DNA from: Reticulitermes speratus
Taxonomy: Eukaryota > Arthropoda > Insecta > Blattodea > Rhinotermitidae
Direction: 5' to 3'
NCBI GenBank assembly: GCA_021186555.1
Contig: JAJKFL010000005.1
Coordinates: forward strand, 25,484,635-25,548,634
Length of the DNA stretch: 64,000 nucleotides
Positions 61,201-64,000 of the stretch are shown in pieces. Position numbers and translations under genes: made by a program. The stretch's first letter is position 1. Every line of letters begins with the position of its first letter. The notes beneath the pieces were generated by a model, which saw only the letters and a program-made list of their open reading frames with translations, was not told the origin of the DNA and ran no database searches.

Positions 61201-63012
61201 TGCAAATTACTAATTTTTTTTATTGCGCAACATTTTACAGGGCACCCAGAAACTGAAATGAGGTTCCAGAAACTCATGGCCTTGCCAGCAGTAGATACTA
61301 TTGTATTTAATAATGTAAGATGGGAGTCAAAGGTGAAAATTCAGCCACACAGAGGCTGCTTCCATAACAGTCTTGATATCCGCATTACAGATATGGCAAG
61401 ATGGACAGTAGAATGTTGCACGATGTGTGAGGTAAGACTGGCTCTCCTGCAATTACATAAATTTCTGGTTCTTCAGATCATGGGTATTAGGTTACGACCA
61501 GTTTTGGGGTTCAGCACCATTTGCCTGAATATAATGTACATTATTTTTCCTCCAGATACCTACCATAAGATTTACTGCACATTGTATATGTGCAAATTCA
61601 TTTGTGTTAGGTATTCTACTAGTAGCTGTGACCAGAAATGTAATGTTTAAAATTAATTTTTCTTGTGCAGTGTGCAAACAGTGAAATGTTTTGAGAAATG
61701 GTTTATAAAAATACATGGTGGCTGTGTACTGTATTTAGTAACTATAGCAAAATTCCATTAATCTGATTCGCACAGGACTGGACAGGTGCCGAATTATCAA
61801 ATACTCTGGATTATCAGACAGTCCCTATACTGACCTAAGTTCTTACAGGTAATGTTTTGTTACTGCTCCTATACTTTGGCTGTACAACTAATCAGATGAG
61901 TATTCCACTTGAATACCTCCTTCATCTGCTGGTTCAGGGTCAGCAGGGTCCTCTTCTGTGTTTTCTAGAATCTTTGTAGCTGAAGAAGTTGAAGGAGTAG
62001 GAGACAAGGGGTCAGGAGATACCACAATGGCTGATGTACAGACACTCTTGGAGGCCTTTCTGAACATGCTCCTGAGATCTGCCTTTTCATTGATGAAGGT
62101 TTTTTTTTTTTTTTCTGGTAAGAAGAAAATTGTTCAGTCTCGGGAATACTGTCCTCAGGTGCTGGATTATGAGGATTTCCAGATTATTGGATGTTGGATT
62201 AAAGGAATTTTGCTGTATTGAGTACATTTTTTACATGTATAGAAACCAATATTTCCACACCTTATCTTTAAAAATTGCATGGGCACAACAAATTTACACA
62301 AATATGGTGTTTTTAGGTGCCACTTTTAATTTTACATTCTCATACATGAGAAAAGTATAATGTTACTACATTTAAACTAAGTGTGGATCTTCTTGTAAGG
62401 TTAGCAGGTATATCAGCATAGCAAAATTACTTGTATATTTTACTTGTTCCACATCCTGGTTGCTAGGATCTGCAGAATTTTTTTTATTATCAGCCAAATT
62501 TCCCACATGTAGTGTCATAATATGACAGAATCTGTCCATATTCAGGAATTATATTCAGTAGTTTTCCCTATTTAGCTAGTAATCTGTATTTTTCTGTGCT
62601 GTAACCTGAACTTGTGTTAAAAATACCACTCCTGCTTCATATCTGGGAGGTTAGCAGATCATTTAAGCCCACAGAACAGTTATGCTGATGCTTTGTATGG
62701 TTTTCCAATCCCGGGCATTTGCCACGATATTACGAGTATCTCAGATTAGGCTGCTTGCTTCCTTTGCATCTTTTTCAGTTCATTAGTCACTGATCTTCGT
62801 ATTATTCCATGCTATATAATTGAGGTATTGAGAGCACTGTTAAATGAACCATAAGTAAATAAATGAAGGGAAGTAACTGAAATTTAAGCCTTACTTTTAA
62901 GATAATTTGGTGTGGTCATATTAAATATTTTACTTTTCAGAAATTGGAATTCAAACTTCATAGAGAGCATGATGTTTTGGTAATAACCATTCACAATCTC
63001 CAGAAAACAAAG
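36949..63012 (+). CDS. MALT1: MALT1-type paracaspase (12 exons, 3' end outside window)
   Basis: Twelve exons join in frame: 36949-37094, 37738-37889, 43405-43585, 45607-45868, 47786-47881, 48786-48828, 49098-49301, 51550-51733, 54890-55095, 57639-57734, 61241-61431 and 62941-63012. All have GT-AG borders and matching phases, giving 611 codons with no stop. Domain order is death domain (about 10-98), Ig1 (100-190), Ig2 (195-279), linker (280-296), caspase-like (297-490) and the start of Ig3 (525-611). This is the MALT1 order. Catalytic His369 sits in GHG and Cys417 in LLDMC. In other animals MALT1 is a cytosolic arginine-specific protease and scaffold acting with Bcl10 and CARD-coiled-coil proteins upstream of NF-kB. 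Function in this species is inferred. Human MALT1 has 824 residues, so C-terminal exons are probably missing to the right. Confidence 0.9.
37454..37477. repeat. poly-C run in MALT1 intron 1
   Basis: An uninterrupted run of 24 C. It is mentioned because such runs are often assembly or sequencing trouble spots. Confidence 0.9.
37738..37889 (+). CDS. MALT1: MALT1 exon 2: second half of death domain
   Basis: The acceptor is TTGTTGCAG. The exon continues in phase 2 and encodes 'SPSEMLLHEIGNR' and 'TVGVLSEILEH', then 'ALSLLKEPG'. This parallels the vertebrate pattern of a Ser/Pro-rich loop, a 'LL--MG' helix, 'TV-ELSDFLQ' and 'V-QLL--PG'. The donor CCTG|GTAGGT gives phase 1. A LINE copy begins only about 90 bases downstream. 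Confidence 0.85.
37979..39513 (+). mobile_element. jockey/CR1-like LINE, copy 1, 5' truncated
   Basis: The copy starts inside reverse transcriptase and keeps about 1.5 kb. The motifs are 'NYRPISLLTVFSKVFEKAL' (frame at 38022-38387), 'CDLTKAFDCVNHE', then after a frameshift (an extra T near 38346) 'HGVPQGSILGPLLF' and the catalytic 'FADDTSV' (38422-39363), ending in the C-terminal tail. It ends in a TATG simple repeat (39482-39512), as in copy 2. It sits in MALT1 intron 2, sense to the gene, and is about as intact as copy 2 over the shared part. Confidence 0.9.
40077..42726 (+). mobile_element. jockey/CR1-like LINE, copy 2, 5' truncated, interrupted
   Basis: This is a longer copy beginning in the C-terminal part of the APE endonuclease ('AIDNIFVD', then 'SLSDHDVQFL', the SDH motif). 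A 418-codon frame (40079-41335) runs through the linker into reverse transcriptase. A one-base gain after 'CVNHEI' breaks it. A 195-bp palindromic element is inserted at 41409-41603, and the FADD-containing part resumes (41668 onward) with a six-base deletion and another frameshift near 42085. The 3' tail is a TATG repeat. The element cannot move on its own. Confidence 0.9.
41409..41603 (+). mobile_element. 195-bp palindromic hammerhead element with 12-bp duplication
   Basis: Two inverted arms of 60 bases (41409-41468 and 41514-41573) match perfectly or nearly so. Between and across them is a hammerhead-like core: GUGAAGA (first core C replaced by G), an extra U, stem II GGGAC...GUCCC, GAAA, C-GUCG-G, UA. 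A 30-base unpaired tail (41574-41603) follows the right arm. The unit is bracketed by AGACAACAGAAA at 41397-41408 and 41604-41615, a 12-bp target duplication. The empty site is preserved in LINE copy 1 (about 38352-38363). Confidence 0.8.
43405..43585 (+). CDS. MALT1: MALT1 exon 3: Ig1, first half
   Basis: The acceptor is ATTATAG. The exon encodes an Ig-like half with Cys127 ('LRLECRAFG') and core Trp139 ('YVWFLG'). Vertebrate MALT1 has CCRATGHP--QYQWFK at this point. The donor TTCAG|GTAAGT gives phase 2. It follows a 5.5-kb intron filled by two LINE copies. Confidence 0.9.
43850..44557 (+). mobile_element. pogo-like non-autonomous element, copy 1 (708 bp)
   Basis: The terminal inverted repeats CCGTATATTCTCGAATCTAA / TTAGATTCGAGAATATACGG are perfect, and TA dinucleotides flank both ends, as in the Tc1/mariner/pogo group. 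Related CGAATCTAATCCGCA units recur inside both ends. The interior keeps the start and the acidic end of a transposase but not its DDE catalytic part. It lies in MALT1 intron 3. Confidence 0.8.
44128..44361 (+). pseudogene. pogo-like transposase ends, broken
   Basis: The frame opens with 'MGGASSSLSCTVVMEEGRLK' and then hits a stop where copy 2 reads on into an HTH. The recognition-helix segment is deleted. At 44251-44361 a second frame encodes a 36-residue tail, mostly Asp/Glu/Ser ('DDVEDKDDSDWVE', 'SDDSESDE'), ending in TAA. Acidic C-termini are usual in pogo-type transposases. Confidence 0.6.
45303..45556 (+). repeat. SINE-B copy in MALT1 intron 3
   Basis: Box A 'TGGCCGCACAGTCTAAGGC' and box B 'GTGGGTTCAAATCCC' head a body ending in 'CACTAGGGGCTGTTATGCC', followed by an A-run. 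It ends about 50 bases before exon 4. Compared with the copies outside the gene, several CpG sites read TG or CA ('AGTCTAAGGCATGG' where 10153-10360 has 'GGCGTGG'). Confidence 0.75.
45607..45868 (+). CDS. MALT1: MALT1 exon 4: end of Ig1 and most of Ig2
   Basis: The exon opens with 'DEGEYYCCVS', the D-G-Y-C strand F of Ig1 (Cys169). It crosses a Pro-rich linker ('LLPVPPTIHEQP') and carries Ig2 with Cys219 ('VTLSCIATGHPEPQYEWFK', Trp231). This is close to the vertebrate Ig2 signature CVAVGSPIPHYQWFK. The donor is AACT|GTAAGG, phase 0. Reading through the donor gives an apparent 138-codon frame that is an intron artefact. Confidence 0.95.
45960..46045 (+). repeat. LINE 3' tail fragment
   Basis: One frame reads 'FLDKLIDCWLLKKDCSLCN'. 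This is the same end piece seen after the LINE tail at 27484-27935 ('FLD-LKNYWLLKRNC'). It is a short relic just past the exon 4 donor. Confidence 0.5.
46174..46430. repeat. (TA)n and (CA)n microsatellite block
   Basis: A run of about 40 bases of TA is followed by about 200 bases of CA- and CATA-rich sequence. It generates overlapping Tyr/Cys/Val- or Tyr/Ile/His-rich frames on both strands that are not genes. Confidence 0.95.
46921..47095 (+). mobile_element. 175-bp pogo/Tigger-like MITE, copy 1
   Basis: Ends CAGTAGAACCC and GGGTTCTACTG, TA on both sides, no coding capacity. Outer bases CAGT and TA targets are typical of Tigger/pogo derivatives. The two other copies (48904-49078, 63044-63218) have the same length and orientation. 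Confidence 0.85.
47213..47394 (+). repeat. SINE-A copy, 5' truncated, CpG-depleted
   Basis: The body blocks are present but their CpGs are gone: 'AAAGCAGCCAGGGCATGATG' for AAAGCGGCCGGGGCATGGTG, and 'CTAGTGCAGAGGTTAAG' for CTAGCGCCGAGGTTAAG. It lies in MALT1 intron 4. Confidence 0.8.
47786..47881 (+). CDS. MALT1: MALT1 exon 5: end of Ig2
   Basis: The acceptor is TGTCTTTCAG. Thirty-two codons encode 'GSYRCYVHNKSDAVWSNQS', the strand F Y-x-C motif (Cys261) and the G strand closing Ig2. The exon starts and ends in phase 0, with donor ACAATG|GTAAGT. Confidence 0.9.
47975..48230 (+). repeat. tRNA-like SINE, decayed
   Basis: A box A-like 'TGATGGTTAGCACTAC' and a box B relative 'CCAGTTTGAATCTCAG' are separated by about 35 bases. 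The body has no close second copy in this window. It lies in MALT1 intron 5. Confidence 0.4.
48786..48828 (+). CDS. MALT1: MALT1 exon 6: 43-nt linker exon
   Basis: The acceptor is CAATTTTTTCAG and the donor ACAG|GTAATA. The 14 codons plus one base are exactly what is needed to take the frame from phase 0 (exon 5) to phase 1 (exon 7). It encodes part of the linker between Ig2 and the caspase-like domain. The phase fit is the main evidence, since the residues themselves match no motif. Skipping it would shift the frame. Confidence 0.65.
48904..49078 (+). mobile_element. 175-bp pogo/Tigger-like MITE, copy 2, next to exon 7
   Basis: Same ends and TA flanks as copy 1. The element stops 19 bases before the first base of MALT1 exon 7, so the exon's likely branch-point region is inside the MITE or immediately after it. 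Confidence 0.9.
49098..49301 (+). CDS. MALT1: MALT1 exon 7: caspase-like domain, first part
   Basis: The exon encodes 'EKVALLIGNDTYKDLSDLNT' followed by 'NDVATIAAILKDIGFKVIAL' and 'TLSEMRNALHEF'. It matches position by position the MALT1 strand 1 (KVALLIGN-NY), the D--EL---L---F-V--L block and the MRNA--EF helix. The acceptor TTTATATTTCAG lies only 19 bases beyond a 175-bp MITE. The donor ATATG|GTAAGA gives phase 1. Confidence 0.97.
49751..50390 (-). pseudogene. LINE remnant with RNase H-type C-terminus
   Basis: The minus-strand frame at 50127-50372 reads 'STQRQAQELISGPCTTAKTRLLSFNRMQSR', then 'VVTGLLIGHKTLRRHLYIMG' and 'PLCRRCRAQEETSACF'. This matches the end of RNase H and the zinc-knuckle-like CRRC-EEE motif of R1/I-type LINEs. 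The 3' part of the element (to about 49751) is noncoding tail. It lies in MALT1 intron 7, antisense to the gene. Confidence 0.75.
51550..51733 (+). CDS. MALT1: MALT1 exon 8: catalytic His/Cys exon
   Basis: The exon contains the catalytic histidine in 'YFVGHGFE' (His369), then 'MLPVDAP', then the catalytic cysteine in 'LILLDMC' (Cys417). The vertebrate counterparts are YYAGHGYE, MVPVDAP and VFLLDMC. The His-Cys spacing of 48 residues is one fewer than in human MALT1 (415 to 464). Both catalytic residues are intact, so the protein is predicted to be an active paracaspase. Confidence 0.97.
52084..52372 (-). repeat. SINE-A copy, reverse, CpG-depleted
   Basis: Nearly full length in reverse: 'CCATGAAGG', 'GTAGAGGTATAGCTCC', 'CTTAACCTCAGCACTAGATGG', 'GGATTCAAACCCTGGG' (box B), then 'GTAGCCTAATTGCTATACCAC' (box A side). 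Most CpG positions read CA or TG. It lies in MALT1 intron 8. Confidence 0.75.
52911..52977. repeat. (CA)n run and poly-C run
   Basis: A CA run of about 26 bases is followed, 25 bases later, by 15 C (52963-52977). Confidence 0.9.
52978..54153. other. MALT1 intron 8, nothing recognised
   Basis: CpG-poor, AT-rich intron sequence with no open frame or clear repeat. Confidence 0.5.
54154..54190 (+). repeat. degenerate hammerhead-like motif
   Basis: CTGGTGA-T-GATC-TGTATATAG-GATC-CAAAC-ATGT keeps a pairing stem II (GATC/GATC), but the GAAA has become CAAA and the CUGANGA core is altered. A sister motif lies at 17991-18025. It is probably a relic of the same class of element. Confidence 0.35.
54890..55095 (+). 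CDS. MALT1: MALT1 exon 9: caspase-like domain, C-terminal part
   Basis: The acceptor is CATGTCACAG. The exon encodes 'NLIQQYATTSNLGAYE' and 'DVNGIYVNHLKKHL'. Vertebrate MALT1 has NIVFGYATCQGAEAFE and LANGIFMKFLKDRL at these points. Glu459 sits where the human substrate-binding Glu500 lies. The sequence between the cysteine and this block is a few residues longer than in human. The donor CAAAG|GTAAGT gives phase 1. Confidence 0.93.
55128..55715 (-). repeat. SINE-A copy, reverse, split by an insertion
   Basis: The 3' half ('CCATTAAGACGGG', 'TTCTTAACCCAAGCACAAGATGG', 'ACAGCTTTATTCCCAGG') runs to about 55327. The tRNA-like half ('GGCATGAAGTCCCAATTCC', then 'CCATAGCCTAGTCACTGTAC' and 'GATAGAGCTACCC') resumes at about 55637. 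The interruption carries an inverted repeat. CTTCTG flanks it on both sides. Confidence 0.6.
55328..55636. mobile_element. palindromic insertion inside SINE-A
   Basis: Arms at about 55440-55478 and 55493-55530 ('ACCAGCTGCTGGTATGCTGTG' against its imperfect inverse) form a hairpin around a TAATAA loop. A CTGAAGATG segment near 55529 recalls the hammerhead-like family. CTTCTG at 55322-55327 and 55637-55642 may be the target duplication. The relation to the other palindromic elements is a guess. Confidence 0.4.
56294..56468. mobile_element. palindromic element with 7-bp duplication
   Basis: Imperfect inverted arms lie at 56302-56364 and 56395-56460. The loop contains CTGATGA (56382-56388), and CAAAATGTT follows across the second arm, echoing the degenerate hammerhead core. 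ATTCAGT at 56287-56293 and 56469-56475 is a likely target duplication. The arm sequence (ATGTGG...AATAAACCGTTTG) resembles the arm at 41409-41468. It lies in MALT1 intron 9. Confidence 0.5.
57212..57400. other. pyrimidine-rich intron tract
   Basis: A C/T-rich stretch in intron 9 gives spurious Ser/Pro/Phe-rich frames. It is not a gene. Confidence 0.7.
57639..57734 (+). CDS. MALT1: MALT1 exon 10: linker after the caspase-like domain
   Basis: Thirty-two codons, rich in Asp, Ser and Ala, carry the frame from phase 1 to phase 1 between two well-supported exons. The acceptor is TTTGTTTTTCAG and the donor ACAG|GTATGT. No motif is recognised. Because its length is a multiple of three it could be skipped without a frameshift, so alternative splicing is possible. 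Confidence 0.75.
58173..58949 (-). mobile_element. pogo-like non-autonomous element, copy 2 (777 bp)
   Basis: The same terminal repeats as 43850-44557 are present, in inverted orientation, with TA flanks (one C is missing at the left end). This copy keeps the N-terminal HTH that copy 1 has lost. It lies in MALT1 intron 10. Confidence 0.8.
58366..58670 (-). pseudogene. Brinker/Psq-type HTH joined to acidic tail
   Basis: The minus-strand frame 58392-58670 (92 codons) contains 'KRLSYTAKFKREVIRCAEE' and then 'NRKAASIFGVDESNVRLWRK' (residues about 21-59). This is the Y-T-FK--VI-YAE--GNR-AA--FGV-E--VR-WR pattern of Brinker-type DNA-binding domains in pogo transposases. Directly after it, a different frame (58366-58476) encodes the Asp/Glu-rich C-terminal tail. 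A +1/-1 slip and loss of the whole DDE region separate it from a transposase. Bound targets are unknown. Confidence 0.65.
59947..60248 (+). repeat. 114-bp tandem repeat, 2.6 units
   Basis: Units start at 59947, 60061 and 60175 (period 114), each opening with AGGCCCTTG and containing 'CAGAAGT-CAT', 'TGAACCCAAATGACTA' and 'CACAAG'. The second and third are closest to each other. It lies in MALT1 intron 10. Confidence 0.85.
61241..61431 (+). CDS. MALT1: MALT1 exon 11: start of Ig3
   Basis: The acceptor is CAACATTTTACAG. The exon encodes 'NNVRWESKVKIQPH' and then beta-rich sequence to 'ARWTVECCTMCE'. Trp551 lies where the human linker/Ig3 region carries the allosteric Trp580 (LQW). I infer the equivalence from position. 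The donor TGTGAG|GTAAGA gives phase 0. Confidence 0.85.
61745..62215 (+). mobile_element. second Tigger-like non-autonomous element, 471 bp
   Basis: The right end GGAATTTTGCTG and left end TAGCAAAATTCC (first base changed from C) form inverted repeats extending about 20 bases, with TA on both sides. The interior includes a 13-T run and no intact transposase. It lies in MALT1 intron 11. Confidence 0.7.
62941..63012 (+). CDS. MALT1: MALT1 exon 12: Ig3 continued
   Basis: Twenty-four codons encode 'KLEFKLHREHDVLVITIHNL', resembling the human Ig3 stretch L-KLKEHLVFTV. The acceptor TACTTTTCAG and donor AAAG|GTAAAG are intact. No stop follows in frame before the donor, so the gene continues past 64000 or in an exon I could not recognise between 63013 and 64000. 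A MITE starts 31 bases after the donor. Confidence 0.8.
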
Positions 63013-63043
63013 GTAAAGTTTATCATCATCATGGAATGTATTA

Positions 63044-63218
63044 CAGTAGAACCCGGATAAGAAGTCCCCGCATAAGAAGTTTTCCCATGTAAGAAGTCTG
63101 ATTTTTAAAGTCCCGAAATCCTATTGCTTTTAATAAGCTTCCCTCTTAATAAGTCTTCCCACTTAAGGAGTCCCTAATCCTCTGGTCCCTTGAAAGACTT
63201 CTTAACAGGGTTCTACTG
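63044..63218 (+). mobile_element. 175-bp pogo/Tigger-like MITE, copy 3, next to exon 12
   Basis: Same ends, TA flanks and length as copies 1 and 2. It begins 31 bases after the exon 12 donor. Differences among the three copies include CpG-type changes (CCCGCTT to CCCACTT here). Confidence 0.9.
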
Positions 63219-64000
63219 TAATTCATCAGTTGTGCCTACAAATGTAAATTGTAGACTCTTTTAAGTACTTAGGCTATTTCAGTATACCTCAAAGCCTGTG
63301 TCTGCACAGAAAAAGTTACAGTGAGTGTTCTGGGGGCAGGTCGTATGATAGGGGTATATGAATGTTATGTTATGTTTGCATGCAACGGCATGTGAAAATA
63401 TCCAGGTGAAGCCAGAAGTGATTGAAGGATGTCGTTTGATCAGTCTCCATAGAAGTTGCTCACTAGTCGTGTGCAGTGTGCTTGTCACCAGTAGCTGAGT
63501 CAAAACATATGCCTCCACTGTGTCTTCTACTGATTACTACAACTATTAACATTTGCTGGCCATGAGCTGCATTATTGCACCTGTGCATGTTTAAGAGTCT
63601 GGCTGGCAGAGTTTTGCATTTTTGCAGTACTAATAACAATACTCCCAAGGTAAAATACAGCTACAAGCCCTGCAGTACTGGGAGATTTAAAGTCCCTTAT
63701 TCCTAGACAACAAACTGTTACACATGATTTAAAATCTGGCCACCAACCTTGTAGTGCTGGGAGATCTAATATCCCATATTCCCACACAATAAAAGTCAAG
63801 GAATATGTAAATACAGGGCATTAGCAGAATTTTTAACACACACTGAAAGGCCCCACAAAATGTTACACAAGTAGGGACAAGAGGCTATTTTAAAATAAGT
63901 GTTCTCAAATGAAACTTGTTTATTGGCACCTGCATATTCTAAATACCCATGTCATGTATGTATATATAGGTACACACACACATCTGAGACTGTAGTCTGT
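63219..64000. other. MALT1 intron 12 or 3' flank, no further exon recognised
   Basis: No acceptor-bounded frame continuing exon 12 in phase 0 could be recognised before the window ends. The remaining Ig3 strands and C-terminal region are expected further right. Confidence 0.5.
63655..63795. repeat. imperfect tandem duplication, about 81-bp period
   Basis: 'TGCAGTACTGGGAGATTTAA' and 'GTAGTGCTGGGAGATCTAAT' occur about 81 bases apart, each followed by a TCCC-TATTCC segment. This gives a spurious minus-strand frame. Confidence 0.6.

Noticed and set aside
61072-61650. 192-codon frame containing exon 11
   Set aside because: Only 61241-61431 is bounded by splice sites and fits the phase. The flanking codons are intron.
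36949-63012. MALT1 as a processed or decayed pseudogene
   Set aside because: Introns are present, all twelve donors and acceptors are canonical, the frame is open and both catalytic residues are intact.
1-64000. CRISPR array, operon or bacterial content
   Set aside because: No short regularly spaced direct repeats, ribosome-binding sites or compact gene order. Introns and SINEs show nuclear eukaryotic DNA.

Overview
This window looks like nuclear DNA from a large, repeat-rich, AT-rich invertebrate genome. It has long introns with GT-AG borders and many tRNA-derived SINEs. It also carries non-LTR retrotransposon copies and tails, hAT and pogo/Tc1-like DNA transposons, Penelope-type hammerhead elements and microsatellites. 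No bacterial or viral gene organisation is present. The retrotransposon tail types suggest a hexapod, perhaps a polyneopteran such as a cockroach or termite. That placement rests on memory and is tentative.

Bases 1-36480 are intergenic and contain no host gene I can support. They hold at least four tRNA-like SINE families (called A to D here). They also hold a decayed hAT element with a ZBED5-like transposase remnant (8964-10858), LINE tails at 15.9, 27.5 and 35.7 kb, and several small elements with hammerhead-ribozyme-like cores (11.1, 22.9, 23.7, 33.0 and 34.9 kb). A CpG-rich patch at 6.2-6.6 kb has splice-like signals but no convincing protein.

Bases 36480 to the right edge are one host gene on the + strand, a MALT1-type paracaspase. 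Twelve coding exons were found between 36949 and 63012. Their phases join without a break into 611 codons: death domain, Ig1, Ig2, linker, caspase-like domain with catalytic His369 and Cys417, and part of the third Ig domain. The last donor site (63012/63013) is intact, so the 3' end lies beyond the window. In other animals MALT1 acts with Bcl10 and CARD-coiled-coil proteins in NF-kB-type signalling.

The introns are full of mobile DNA. There are two jockey/CR1-like LINE copies (one interrupted by a 195-bp palindromic hammerhead element with a 12-bp target duplication) and two copies of a pogo-like element that joins a Brinker/Psq-type HTH to an acidic tail. Three 175-bp TA-flanked MITEs are also present, two of them within about 30 bp of MALT1 splice sites, along with older SINEs. 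CpG is strongly depleted from about 37.2 kb to the right edge but not upstream. SINE copies inside the gene have lost CpGs by C-to-T type change, which suggests germline gene-body methylation.

The most interesting items are the complete-looking paracaspase exon set and the family of miniature hammerhead elements, which share a GAAAC-N4-GUA core and flanking inverted arms.
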